From: Pseudomonadota bacterium
GTDB lineage: Bacteria; Pseudomonadota; Gammaproteobacteria; Burkholderiales; Burkholderiaceae_C
Length of the DNA stretch: 43,255 bases
Assembly: GCA_021799355.1 (NCBI GenBank)
Contig: JAJZAQ010000023.1
Span: 1 to 43,255, forward strand
Direction: 5' to 3'
The notes beneath the pieces were generated by a model that worked only from the letters and a program-made list of their open reading frames with translations, had not been told where the DNA came from and made no database searches. Position 1 is the stretch's first letter. Each line of letters begins with the position of its first letter. A program made the translations under genes and the position numbers. This document shows, in pieces, positions 28,025 through 38,250 of the stretch.

Positions 28025-29014
28025 ATGGAACCGCCTGCCAGCGTCGCCGAGACGTCGCGCGCGGCGATTCCGCGGCGGCGCAATCTGCTGCTCGTCGCCG
28101 TGTTCGTGCTGCTCAACCTGTGGCTGTGGATCGTTTTGCCGCTGTTGCTGCCGCGGGCGCCGTGGCTGGGCTGGAGCCTGCTGCCGCTGGTGCTGACGAC
28201 GACCACCGGCTGGTCGCTGCTGCACGAGGGCATCCATGCGGTGCTGCATCCCGACCGCCGCGTCAACGACGCCTGCTCGCGCCTGCTCGCCATCGGCTTT
28301 CCGGCGCCGTTCGCCGTGCTGCGTTTCGGCCACCTCAAGCACCATCAGTTCAACCGTACTGCGATCGACCGCAGCGAGGTGTTCGACCCGGGAAAAACCA
28401 CGCGGCTGCGCGCCGCGCTGCGCTACTACCCGCAACTGCTCATCGGCCTGTATCTGGGCGAAGTCGCCGCGCTGCTGCTGGTGTGGCTGCCGCCGGCGTG
28501 GCTGCTGGCGTGGGCCCGTCGCCTGCCGACGCAACCGGGGCTGCCCAGCCTGGCGCAGAGCCTGCAGCGCCAATTGCTGCGCGCGCCGGTGCTGCGCGAC
28601 ATGCGGCGCGACAGCCTGGCGTCGCTGCTGCTGATCGCGCTGAGCGTCGTGCTGTACGCCGCGCAGGTCTGGATGCTGGCGTTGGCGCTGCTCGGTCGCG
28701 GCCTGTTCATTTCGCTCACCGACAATGCCTACCACTATGCCACGCCGCTGCACGCCCCCGGTGACGACGTGCGCCAGGCGCGCAACCTGCGGCTGCCGCA
28801 CTGGGCGTCGGCGCTGATCCTGCATTTCAATTACCACGCCGTGCATCACCGCCAGCCGTCGCTGCCGTGGCCGGCGCTGCCGGCGGCGGCGCAGGCCGGC
28901 GAGCTGGCTGCCGCGCCGCCGTATGCCAGCGGCCTGCTGCGGCAACTGCGTGGGCCGATCGCGCTGCACGCCCTGCCGCGCGCGGCAAGCGAGGCGGCGT
29001 CAAGGCATTGCTGA
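28025..29014 (+). CDS. Membrane fatty acid desaturase
   Basis: 329 residues, with hydrophobic segments near 20-60, 135-160 and 195-235. The three histidine boxes of di-iron membrane desaturases are present: HEGIHAVLH, HLKHHQFNR and HFNYHAVHHRQP. The family inserts double bonds in acyl chains or hydroxylates related lipids; the exact substrate is unknown. The ATG at 28025 lies 4 bases after the stop of the EAL-CBS-GGDEF gene, so the two are probably transcribed together. The next gene, thiC, has its own riboswitch leader. Confidence 0.87.
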   Translation: MEPPASVAETSRAAIPRRRNLLLVAVFVLLNLWLWIVLPLLLPRAPWLGWSLLPLVLTTTTGWSLLHEGIHAVLHPDRRVNDACSRLLAIGFPAPFAVLRFGHLKHHQFNRTAIDRSEVFDPGKTTRLRAALRYYPQLLIGLYLGEVAALLLVWLPPAWLLAWARRLPTQPGLPSLAQSLQRQLLRAPVLRDMRRDSLASLLLIALSVVLYAAQVWMLALALLGRGLFISLTDNAYHYATPLHAPGDDVRQARNLRLPHWASALILHFNYHAVHHRQPSLPWPALPAAAQAGELAAAPPYASGLLRQLRGPIALHALPRAASEAASRHC

Positions 29015-29050
29015 GTGCAGTGAATTGGGCTGCAAGGCGGCAGTGGGTTA

Positions 29051-29056
29051 TATACT
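29051..29056 (+). promoter_or_regulatory. -10 box of the thiC leader promoter
   Basis: TATACT (five of six to consensus), 13 bases before the first paired bases of the riboswitch. A matching -35 box is not convincing (TTGGGC is 20 bases upstream). Confidence 0.4.
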
Positions 29057-29065
29057 TGAGCGAGC

Positions 29066-31143
<2,078 letters not shown>

Positions 31144-31146
31144 ACC

Positions 31147-32259
31147 ATGGGGTCGGGATCTGTGGGCACGGTGGCCATTGCCGGCGCCGGTCTGGCCGGG
31201 CGGCTGCTGGCGTGGCGGCTGCTGCGCGCCGGCGTGGCGGTGACGCTGATCGACGCCCGCGGCCGCGATGACCGCGACCATGCCGCCGGCGTGGCCGCGG
31301 CCATGCTCGCCCCCTATGCCGAACTGGTGGTGAGCGATGCGCATCTGTTCGCGCTGGGTGAAGCCTCTCTGGCGCTGTGGCCACGCTGGCTGGCCGAGCT
31401 GCGCGGGCAGACAGGGATGGAAGTGGACTTTCACCATGCCGGCTCGCTCGTCGTCGCGCATGCGCCCGACCATCCCGGGCTGGCGCATTACGCCGACCTC
31501 ATCCGCTACCGCCTGCCCGTCGGCAAACGCGGCGAGGTGCGTGACCTGGACGCATCGGCGCTTGCCGCGCTGGAGCCGGAACTGGCCGGGCGATTCGCCC
31601 GCGGCCTGTGGCTGCCGCAGGAGGGACAGGTGGACAATGCACAACTCCTGCCCGCACTGGAGCAGGCCATCGTGCAGGGCATGGCGCGCGTGGGCGGGCA
31701 ATGGCTGCAGCACACCGTGGTCGAAGCCGTGGAGGCACACGCCGTGCACACCGCGGCGGGCGCATCGCTGTCAGCCGACGTCGTCGTCGATTGCCGCGGC
31801 GTACGTGCGCAGTGGCCCGGGGTGCGCGGGGTACGCGGCGAAGTGCTCACCGTCACCTGCCCGCAGGTGCGGATCAGCCGGCCGGTGCGGCTGATCCATC
31901 CGCGCTACATGCTCTACATCGTGCCGCGTCGCGAGGGCCGCTACATCATCGGCGCCACCGAGCTCGAATCGCAGGACGAGGGGCCGATCACCGTGCGCTC
32001 CATGCTCGAACTCGCCAGCGCGCTCTACAGCGTGCACCCGGCGTTCGGCGAGGGGCGCATCGTGCGCGCCGCCGCCAGCCTGCGCCCGGCGACCGACGAC
32101 CACCAGCCGGTGTGGGCGCAGCAGCACGGGGTCTGGCATCTCAACGGCCTGTACCGCCACGGCTTTCTCGTCGCCCCGGCGCTGGTGCAGCAGGCCGAAA
32201 ACACGCTGCTGCCGCTGCTCGGTCAGGTCGCCGCCCCGGCTCTGGAGGGCGCGCCATGA
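31147..32259 (+). CDS. thiO: Glycine oxidase
   Basis: 370 residues. FAD-dependent amine oxidase of the DAO family; it makes dehydroglycine (iminoacetate) from glycine with oxygen for the thiazole ring, the aerobic alternative to ThiH. The dinucleotide motif AIAGAGLAGRLLAWRLLRAG is at about 10-29; HPRYMLYIVPRREGRYIIGATE and the C-terminal HLNGLYRHGFLVAPAL are typical of ThiO. It starts 3 bases after thiC and its stop overlaps thiS (ATGA). Having ThiO and not ThiH points to oxygen-dependent thiazole synthesis. Confidence 0.93.
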   Translation: MGSGSVGTVAIAGAGLAGRLLAWRLLRAGVAVTLIDARGRDDRDHAAGVAAAMLAPYAELVVSDAHLFALGEASLALWPRWLAELRGQTGMEVDFHHAGSLVVAHAPDHPGLAHYADLIRYRLPVGKRGEVRDLDASALAALEPELAGRFARGLWLPQEGQVDNAQLLPALEQAIVQGMARVGGQWLQHTVVEAVEAHAVHTAAGASLSADVVVDCRGVRAQWPGVRGVRGEVLTVTCPQVRISRPVRLIHPRYMLYIVPRREGRYIIGATELESQDEGPITVRSMLELASALYSVHPAFGEGRIVRAAASLRPATDDHQPVWAQQHGVWHLNGLYRHGFLVAPALVQQAENTLLPLLGQVAAPALEGAP

Positions 32260-32480
32260 GCGCCGCGGCCGCACCGATGCGCCTGCTGCGGCTCAACGGC
32301 GAGCCGGTGCAGACCGCCTGCGCCACGCTGGCCGAGTTGCTGCGCGCTCAGGGTTATGACGTGTCGCGTGCCATGGCCTGCGCCGTCAACCGCCAGTTCG
32401 TTCCGCGCGCCGACTGGGCGCAGCGTGCCTTGCACCCGGGAGACGAGATCGAGGTCGTCAGCCCGGTCGTTGGAGGATGA
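32256..32480 (+). CDS. thiS: Sulfur carrier protein ThiS
   Basis: 74 residues, ubiquitin-like fold ([21 protein letters not shown], then [17 protein letters not shown] and [15 protein letters not shown]). The C-terminal Gly-Gly is thiocarboxylated and donates sulfur to the thiazole ring in the ThiG reaction. The ATG at 32256 overlaps the thiO stop. thiG begins 1 base after its stop, with GGAGG ahead of it inside thiS. Confidence 0.94.
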   Translation: MSAAAAPMRLLRLNGEPVQTACATLAELLRAQGYDVSRAMACAVNRQFVPRADWAQRALHPGDEIEVVSPVVGG

Positions 32481-32481
32481 C

Positions 32482-33327
32482 ATGCAACTCGACGATCCGA
32501 CGGCTTTGCCGCAGGCGGCGGACGCGGCGCAGCCCGATGCGCTGCATGTGGCCGGCGCGCGGCTGGGCAGCCGCCTGTTTCTCGGCACCGCGCGCTATCC
32601 CGCGCCGAGCATTCTGGCCGATGCCGTGCAGGCGGCGCAGGCGGAGGTGCTGACCGTGTCGTTGCGCCGGCTGGCGCCGGAAACCCAGTCCGGACAGGCG
32701 TGGTGGCAGCGCATCCAGTCGCTGGGCCGGCACCTCTTGCCCAACACCGCAGGCTGCCACTCGGCCAGCGAGGCGGTGACGCTGGCGCAGATGGCGCGGG
32801 AGATTTTTGGCACGCACTGGATCAAGCTCGAAGTCATCGGCGACGACTACACCCTGCAGCCCGACCCGTGGGACACCGTGGCCGCGGCGCAGACCCTGGT
32901 GCGAGACGGTTTCGCCGTGTTCGCCTACACCACCGACGATCTGGTGACGGCGTTCAAGCTGCGCGATGCCGGGGTGGCGGCGATCATGCCGTGGGCTGCA
33001 CCCATCGGCACCGGCGCCGGGCCGCGCAACCTGCCGGCGCTGCGCACTCTGCGCGAGCGTCTGCCCGACAGCGTACTGGTGGTCGATGCCGGTCTGGGCG
33101 CGCCGCACCATGCCGCGCAGGTCATGGAACTCGGCTTCGACGCCGTGCTCGTCAACACGGCAGTAGCCGAGGCGGGTGACCCGGTGGCGATGGCGCGGGC
33201 CTTCGCCCTGGCGGTCGATGCCGGGCGCATCGCCCACCGCGCGCTGCCGATGCGCCAGCGCGAAGTGGCGCAGGCGTCCACGCCGATGGTCGGTGTGCCG
33301 TTCTGGCATCAGACCGCGGCGGCATGA
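32482..33327 (+). CDS. thiG: Thiazole synthase
   Basis: 281 residues. Forms the thiazole phosphate from DXP, dehydroglycine and ThiS thiocarboxylate. (beta/alpha)8 barrel with [46 protein letters not shown] (the Schiff-base Lys lies in IKLEVI), [14 protein letters not shown] (phosphate loop) and [20 protein letters not shown]. It ends the thiC-thiO-thiS-thiG operon; thiE and thiD are absent here and must be elsewhere if the pathway is complete. The next gene converges with 13 bases between stops. Confidence 0.95.
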   Translation: MQLDDPTALPQAADAAQPDALHVAGARLGSRLFLGTARYPAPSILADAVQAAQAEVLTVSLRRLAPETQSGQAWWQRIQSLGRHLLPNTAGCHSASEAVTLAQMAREIFGTHWIKLEVIGDDYTLQPDPWDTVAAAQTLVRDGFAVFAYTTDDLVTAFKLRDAGVAAIMPWAAPIGTGAGPRNLPALRTLRERLPDSVLVVDAGLGAPHHAAQVMELGFDAVLVNTAVAEAGDPVAMARAFALAVDAGRIAHRALPMRQREVAQASTPMVGVPFWHQTAAA

Positions 33328-33340
33328 CGCCGTGGCCACG

Positions 33341-35134
33341 CTACGGCGCGCCGTTGTCGTAGAACACCACGCTGTCCTTGAACGGCTGGCTTTGCATGCC
33401 CTGCGCCAGGCCGCTGTCGAGCCAGCTTTGCAGCCGGCTGCGCGCAACCCACACCGCTACCGGCTGGCCACTGGCGCGGGCGCGCTGCAGCGCAGCGGCA
33501 TCGACACAGGTCGTCTGCCGCGGGTCGTCCTTGCAGCCGAACCACAAATCCCGGCTGGTGCTGTCGATGACATACAGCTTTCTGCTGCCGTAGAGAAGCA
33601 GCGAGGCATCGTGGTCTTCGAAGGTCTGCCAGGAAAACCATTGCACCTGCGGGGCCAGGTGCTGGCGCATGTCGGCTGCCACCTGCTTTTGTGACACCTC
33701 GGCGGTTTTGGCCACGGCGAGCTGGGTGGAAAAGTCCACCATGATCAGCGCCGTCAGGCCGAACAACGCCAGGCCGAGCAGCAGCCGGCGGGCGTGCAGC
33801 AGCACGGCGCTGAGCAGGGCCACCGCCGCCAGACTCAGCACTAGCTCGGGCAGCCAGCCGAATTGCGCGTGCGGCAGGCCCGAGCGTAGCAGTTCGGCGT
33901 GCAGTGGCCTGGTCCACGTCAAGCTCCACAGGCCGAGCGCGGCCAGGCCGAACAGCATCGCTCCCCAGCCCAGAGCGGTGTGCAGTGCGCCGCTGTCAGC
34001 GGTGTGCAGCGCGGCCTGCAAGCGCACTCCCAGCCACCAGGCGACCAGCGGCACGACGGGCAGGAGGTAGTACGCCCCCTTGTCGCCCGCTGCAGAAAAA
34101 AATACCGTCAGAACGACCGCGGTATTGCGTGCCCAGCGCGCCGAGTCGGCCGCCGGGCCGTCACCCTGCAGGCGCGGGGTGAGCCAGGCGATGGCCGCAA
34201 GCACGGGCGTCCACTGGAAAAAGCCGATGAGCAGTTTCGGGCCGTAGTACCACCAAGGGCCATGGTGGAAATCGTCCGGAATGCGCGTGCCGAGAAAACG
34301 GCCGATGGTTTCGTTGACAAAAAAGAACCAGCCAAATCCCGGCAGCGTCTGCAACGCCGCCACATGCCACGGTGCGACGATGAGCACAAACAGTCCGATG
34401 GCCCACGGATCGAGGTAAAAGCGCAGTAGCGCGCCGCGCTGGTGGCGGCCGGGAGCGAGCAGCAGTTGCACCACGACGACCAGACCGAGCAGCAACAGTG
34501 CCATCGGCCCCTTGGTCAACGTGGCCAACGCCACGGCGACTGCGGCCAGTCGCAGCCAGGCCCGCTGTTGCCGTTGCACCGCCACCACGGTGCAGGCTAG
34601 CGCCGTCAGCCAAAACAGCACCAGCAAGGGGTCGAACAGGATGGTGCGCGCGATGAGCACATAACCCAGCGCGGTGCCGACCACCAGCGCGGCGAAGCGC
34701 CCGGCCAGCGGCGCACGCATGAGGCGGCCGAAGGCGATGCAGCCCAGTGCGGTCAGCCAGGCCGCCAGCGCGTCGGGCAGCCGCGCCTGCCACGCCCCGA
34801 CACCGAACAGTTTGAAACACCATGCCATCAGCCAGTACAGCAGCGGCGGTTTTTCGATGTAGGGCACCCCGTCCAGGTGCGGAATGATCCACGACCCGCC
34901 GTGTGCCATGGTCAGCGCGATGTCGGCATACAGGGCTTCATTGGTGTCGCGGATCGGCGCTGCGCCCAGCCCCCAGAACAGGCAGACGGCGGCGACGAGC
35001 AGCACCAGGCCGTCGGCCAGCGCGGTGCTCCATGACAGGGCAGCGTGTCGCTGCGGCTCACCGGCCGGCTGCAGCGCGGCAGGCAGCGCCGCAGCCGGAG
35101 ACGGCAGGGGAAGCGGGGAAGGGCGGGACGGCAT
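33341..35134 (-). CDS. ArnT-like membrane glycosyltransferase (GT39/GT83 fold)
   Basis: 597 residues with about twelve hydrophobic segments. The N-terminal loop after the first helix has the catalytic-type pattern IRDTNEALYADIALTMAHGG followed by LDGVPYIEKPPLLYWLMAW, which is the lipid-phosphate sugar transferase signature (ArnT/PMT). The C-terminal part (after about residue 450) is soluble and periplasmic. Members transfer sugars from polyprenyl phosphate to lipid A, LPS or proteins; the acceptor is unknown. The ATG at 35134 is chosen because residues before it are unconserved. An AT-rich stretch 60-80 bases upstream holds a TAAAAT -10-like box. Confidence 0.88.
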   Translation of the reverse strand: MPSRPSPLPLPSPAAALPAALQPAGEPQRHAALSWSTALADGLVLLVAAVCLFWGLGAAPIRDTNEALYADIALTMAHGGSWIIPHLDGVPYIEKPPLLYWLMAWCFKLFGVGAWQARLPDALAAWLTALGCIAFGRLMRAPLAGRFAALVVGTALGYVLIARTILFDPLLVLFWLTALACTVVAVQRQQRAWLRLAAVAVALATLTKGPMALLLLGLVVVVQLLLAPGRHQRGALLRFYLDPWAIGLFVLIVAPWHVAALQTLPGFGWFFFVNETIGRFLGTRIPDDFHHGPWWYYGPKLLIGFFQWTPVLAAIAWLTPRLQGDGPAADSARWARNTAVVLTVFFSAAGDKGAYYLLPVVPLVAWWLGVRLQAALHTADSGALHTALGWGAMLFGLAALGLWSLTWTRPLHAELLRSGLPHAQFGWLPELVLSLAAVALLSAVLLHARRLLLGLALFGLTALIMVDFSTQLAVAKTAEVSQKQVAADMRQHLAPQVQWFSWQTFEDHDASLLLYGSRKLYVIDSTSRDLWFGCKDDPRQTTCVDAAALQRARASGQPVAVWVARSRLQSWLDSGLAQGMQSQPFKDSVVFYDNGAP

Positions 35135-35424
35135 GAAAGTGGGCTGGGCAAGGCACCCTGTGCGGCTGCTGGCAGAATCGACCGCAATACGGGACTGTGT
35201 ACAAATTTTAAGTTTGAATGCTCGGCATGCGAGGCTGACGGCGGAATGAACGGCAGATGACGTTTTCGTCAGGGACTGCGCCGGGGCAAACGGCAGGCGC
35301 TGCCGCCGTTCCCGCCACGGCAGCGCATTGTGCCTGCCGAACGACCTGCGGGTGGGCCGGCAGCGCCCTCTTTGTTGCCCGCTACGGGCTGCAAGGGCGA
35401 AGGGCAGGTCCTGGTGCGCCGGTA
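35135..35424. other. 290-base gap without a gene
   Basis: Lies between the glycosyltransferase start and the PepSY gene stop. It holds an AT-rich island (35200-35220) with TAAAAT on the minus strand at 35210-35205, a likely -10 element for the glycosyltransferase, and a small perfect hairpin TGACG-TTTT-CGTCA at 35258-35271. Short open frames here have no start signal or recognisable product. Confidence 0.35.
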
Positions 35425-35748
35425 TCAGTCGGCGTTCGGCCCCTCGACGCTGTTTTCCAGCACCGCGCCGGTTAGGGCATCGACGCCGACCTCGTGCTCG
35501 GTGTTGCCGACCTTGAGGTCGAAGGAATAGCGCAGGCCGCTGCCGCCGCGTTCCTTTTCGAGCTCCTCGTCGGTGATGGTGGCGCCGGGCAGGGTTTTGA
35601 GCGCGATGGCGCGGGCCTGCTCCAGCGTCACCTTGGCCTGTGCACTGTACTGCGAACCGTCCATCGCAAAGGCCGAGCCGGCAGCCGCCGACAAACCCAG
35701 CGCCACCGCGCTGGCCCAAAGAAAAGCCGCTTTGTTGCGTGCTTGCAT
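35425..35748 (-). CDS. PepSY domain periplasmic protein
   Basis: 107 residues. A signal peptide (hydrophobic core FLWASAVALGLSAAAGSAFA, likely cut after AFA) precedes a single PepSY domain (KVTLEQARAIALKTLPGATITDEELEKERG, then RYSFDLKVGNTEHEVGVDALTGAVLEN). PepSY domains bind or inhibit proteases and often accompany metal-responsive two-component systems and redox enzymes. The ATG at 35748 is preferred over one 12 codons upstream because it directly precedes the charged start of the signal peptide. Divergent from the multicopper oxidase gene, sharing a 188-base interval rich in inverted repeats. Confidence 0.85.
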   Translation of the reverse strand: MQARNKAAFLWASAVALGLSAAAGSAFAMDGSQYSAQAKVTLEQARAIALKTLPGATITDEELEKERGGSGLRYSFDLKVGNTEHEVGVDALTGAVLENSVEGPNAD

Positions 35749-35781
35749 GATCGAACTCCTGACAACATGGGTTGATTCCTG

Positions 35782-35797
35782 CACCGCCTCGGCGGTG
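35782..35797. repeat. 7-2-7 inverted repeat in the PepSY / multicopper oxidase interval
   Basis: CACCGCC-TC-GGCGGTG, perfect arms, 34 bases upstream of the PepSY start. May be a regulator site or a hairpin in the PepSY leader; no known site is recognised. Confidence 0.4.
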
Positions 35798-35799
35798 AC

Positions 35800-35814
35800 C
35801 GCAAACCGTTTGCG
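35800..35814. repeat. 7-1-7 palindrome in the PepSY / multicopper oxidase interval
   Basis: CGCAAAC-C-GTTTGCG, perfect arms, three bases after the previous repeat. Size and symmetry suit binding of a dimeric transcription factor. Confidence 0.45.
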
Positions 35815-35850
35815 ATGGCCGCAGTGTCCTCCCGTGGAATGAGCGCAGGC

Positions 35851-35866
35851 TGAGCGCGGTCGCTCA
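35851..35866. repeat. 6-4-6 inverted repeat upstream of the multicopper oxidase gene
   Basis: TGAGCG-CGGT-CGCTCA, perfect arms, 70 bases before the oxidase ATG; TGAGCGC also occurs once more at 35840-35846. Confidence 0.4.
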
Positions 35867-35936
35867 CATTTGCATACAGCGCGGGCGGGTAGTGCGGTCT
35901 AAAGTGGCGCGGTCAGTTCGTTTGCAGAGGTGCATC

Positions 35937-37622
35937 ATGGCGTCGTTGTCCTCCCGCCAACACGTGGCCGCCGGGTCGCAGTCCCCTGACCGCACGCGGC
36001 GCAGACTCCTTTCGGCGCTGGGCGCAGCCGGCCTGAGCGCAGCCGCCGCGGCGCGCGCCGCCGGCATGGGCGGCATGGGCATGGGCGCGATGCCCGGCAT
36101 GGCGATGGGGGATATGGGTGGGATGAACGGCATGGGTTCGCAGCCGCCTGCGGCGTCAGCGTCGCGCTTCAGCCGCGAGCTGCTCGTCCCGCCGCAGCTG
36201 CGCGGCCAACCCGGCAGTGGTGCGCTGCACTACGCGCTGCGCATCGGCGCGGGGAAAAGCGAGCTGCTGGCCGGACGCATCACCCCGACCTGGGGATTCA
36301 ACGGCAGCGTGCTCGGGCCGACGCTGCGCGTGCCGCGCGGTCAGGCGGTGCACATTGCCGTGCACAACACGCTGGACCAATCGACCACGGTGCACTGGCA
36401 CGGTGCGCATGTGCCGGGAGACATGGACGGCGGGCCGCAGAGCCTGATTCCTCCCGGCGGCACGCGGCAGGTGCAGTTCACCCTGCAGCAGCCGGCGGCA
36501 ACCCTCTGGTATCACCCGCACCCCGACACCCGCACCGGCCCGCACGTCTACGCCGGGCTCAGTGGCCTGCTGCTGGTCGACGATGCGGAAGATGCCCACC
36601 TCGGGCTGCCGCAGACCTACGGTGTGGATGACGTGCCGCTGATCCTGCAGGACCGCCGCATCGCCGCCGACGGCCGGTTGCTCTACATGAACGCGATGAT
36701 GGACCGTATGGGCATGAAGGGCGACCATTTCCTGGTCAATGGCCGCGAGCAGCCCTACTGGAACGCACCGGCGCAGTGGGTGCGGTTGCGGCTACTCAAC
36801 GGCGCCAACGCGAGGATGTTCAATCTGGTGTTCGACGACGCCCGGGAGTTTCACGTCATCGCCACCGACGGCGGCCTGCTGCCACATCCGGTGGCGGTGC
36901 GCAGCCTGTTGCTGGCGCCGAGCGAGCGCGCCGAAATCTTGCTCGACCTGCGCCGCGACCAGGGCAAGAGGCTGGTGCTGCGCAGCGATTCGGGGGCGGT
37001 CGTGCCGGGGCTGAGCAGCATGCCGATGGACGCCGATGCCTTCGACCGTGCCGGATTCGACCTGCTGGAACTGCGTGTGGGCGCGCCGGCGGGAACGGCC
37101 GGCCGGCTGCCGCCGGCGCTGGTGCCGCTGCCGACGCTGCGCGCCGATGCTCCGGTGCGCCGCTTCACCCTGCAAGGCATGATGGACGACATGATGCAGG
37201 GCGGCGGCATGGGCGGCATGGGCGCCGCGCGCACGGCGGCCACCTCCGGCCCCGGCGGCATGAGCCTGGGGCTGGGCGGGGCCCGGCTGTTTTCCATCAA
37301 CCACCATCACATGGACATGGCGCGCATCGACCAGCGCGTGCGTCTGGGCGCCACCGAAATCTGGGAAGTGGTCAACCAGGGCCATATGGCCCACCCCTTC
37401 CACTATCACGGCACGTCGTTCCAGATCCTGTCACGCAACGGTAGCGCGCCGGCGGCATTCGAGGCCGGGTGGAAGGACACGGTGCTGGTGCGCCGCGGCG
37501 AGACGGTGCGGCTGATCGCCCGCTTCGGCCAGCCGGCGCACGACGCCCACCCCTTCATGTTCCACTGCCACATCCTCGAACACGAGGACAACGGCATGAT
37601 GGGGCAGTTCACCGTGACCTGA
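35937..37622 (+). CDS. Multicopper oxidase, CueO/CopA-like, Tat-exported and Met-rich
   Basis: 561 residues. Twin-arginine signal RRRLLSALGAAG (21-32), then a short Met/Gly-rich segment (44-67) and a second one (about 418-445) like the copper-binding Met-rich insert of CueO. Copper ligands: HWHG (H153, H155), WYHPHP (H193, H195), HPFHYHG, and HCHILEHEDNGMM (C544, H549, M554 for type 1 copper). It probably oxidises Cu(I) in the periplasm. The ATG at 35937 is chosen to begin just before the Tat signal. It converges on the cupredoxin gene and faces away from the PepSY gene. Confidence 0.93.
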   Translation: MASLSSRQHVAAGSQSPDRTRRRLLSALGAAGLSAAAAARAAGMGGMGMGAMPGMAMGDMGGMNGMGSQPPAASASRFSRELLVPPQLRGQPGSGALHYALRIGAGKSELLAGRITPTWGFNGSVLGPTLRVPRGQAVHIAVHNTLDQSTTVHWHGAHVPGDMDGGPQSLIPPGGTRQVQFTLQQPAATLWYHPHPDTRTGPHVYAGLSGLLLVDDAEDAHLGLPQTYGVDDVPLILQDRRIAADGRLLYMNAMMDRMGMKGDHFLVNGREQPYWNAPAQWVRLRLLNGANARMFNLVFDDAREFHVIATDGGLLPHPVAVRSLLLAPSERAEILLDLRRDQGKRLVLRSDSGAVVPGLSSMPMDADAFDRAGFDLLELRVGAPAGTAGRLPPALVPLPTLRADAPVRRFTLQGMMDDMMQGGGMGGMGAARTAATSGPGGMSLGLGGARLFSINHHHMDMARIDQRVRLGATEIWEVVNQGHMAHPFHYHGTSFQILSRNGSAPAAFEAGWKDTVLVRRGETVRLIARFGQPAHDAHPFMFHCHILEHEDNGMMGQFTVT

Positions 37623-37641
37623 GGCGGCGCGGTCAGCCGCC
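37623..37641. repeat. Inverted repeat between convergent oxidase and cupredoxin genes
   Basis: GGCGGC-GCGGTCA-GCCGCC, perfect 6-base arms, directly after the oxidase stop. It is followed by AAAAATAT on the plus strand rather than a T-tract, so terminator function is uncertain. Confidence 0.35.
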
Positions 37642-37648
37642 AAAAATA

Positions 37649-38179
37649 TCATCCGCCAAAATAGTTCGGCAGGATTTTTTGCCGGGTGGACGGCGGATTG
37701 TCGGCCAGCAGCCGCGGATCGGTGGTGACGATGATCAGCCCGGCCATCGGGTCGCCGAAGCCATCCACCGTCGGCCGTTTTTTCGGCATCACCATGCCGC
37801 CGGGTTCTTTTTTCAGCTCGGCGTGCACCGAGCAGTAGTAATACTCCAGACCCGGGTGGGAAAAAGCGATGCCGTAGGTGCTGACTGCATGGCCTGGCCC
37901 CGGCGTGCCTTTGACCAGGCCGTCGAAGCGCTTGCTGGTTTTGCCGTTGACCGGGTCGTAGCCGATGATGGTGTGCTCGCCGGTATCCTCGTTGACGAAC
38001 ACCACACGCTGTCCCGGGCGGACGACGACGACGTTTTCCAGAAACATATTGGCGCCGTTCATGTGCACGTAAACCGGCGGCGGGTTCGCCGCCTCGGCCA
38101 GCGGGGCGGTGAGCAGGGCAGCGGCCAGCAGCGCGGCAGGGCGCAGCGGCAGGGCGAACAGGCGGGAGCGAGTGAACAT
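37649..38179 (-). CDS. Periplasmic cupredoxin-domain protein
   Basis: 176 residues. A signal peptide (LPLRPAALLAAALLTAPLAEA, likely cut near residue 31) precedes one cupredoxin domain. Likely type 1 ligands are H69 (EHTIIGYD), C116 and H119 (YYYCSVHAE) and a Met at 129 or 131. The His-to-Met spacing of about nine residues is longer than the four of plastocyanin-like proteins, and a 45-residue tail follows, so it is not a standard azurin or plastocyanin. It starts 71 bases after the RND permease gene on the same strand with GGAGG upstream, so it is probably the last gene of the efflux operon and may carry copper to or from the permease. Confidence 0.85.
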   Translation of the reverse strand: MFTRSRLFALPLRPAALLAAALLTAPLAEAANPPPVYVHMNGANMFLENVVVVRPGQRVVFVNEDTGEHTIIGYDPVNGKTSKRFDGLVKGTPGPGHAVSTYGIAFSHPGLEYYYCSVHAELKKEPGGMVMPKKRPTVDGFGDPMAGLIIVTTDPRLLADNPPSTRQKILPNYFGG

Positions 38180-38250
38180 GGGAACCTCCAGGGAGCGACA
38201 GGTTTGGAGCGCAGCCGCCGCGTCTGTCGCACCGCGACGGCTGCGTGGCA

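Noticed and set aside
33341-35719. A 792-codon frame extending the glycosyltransferase upstream
   Set aside because: The extra 195 codons have shadow composition and cross the PepSY gene; the family start is at 35134.
36193-36540. Loss of a copper ligand in the multicopper oxidase, because HPHPDTRTG replaces the CueO-like HPHQHGKTG
   Set aside because: The missing third His is not a copper ligand in CueO; the two needed His residues (193 and 195) are present.
37623-37641. Strong intrinsic terminator between the oxidase and cupredoxin genes
   Set aside because: The stem is perfect but neither strand has a T-run directly after it, so it is listed only as an inverted repeat.
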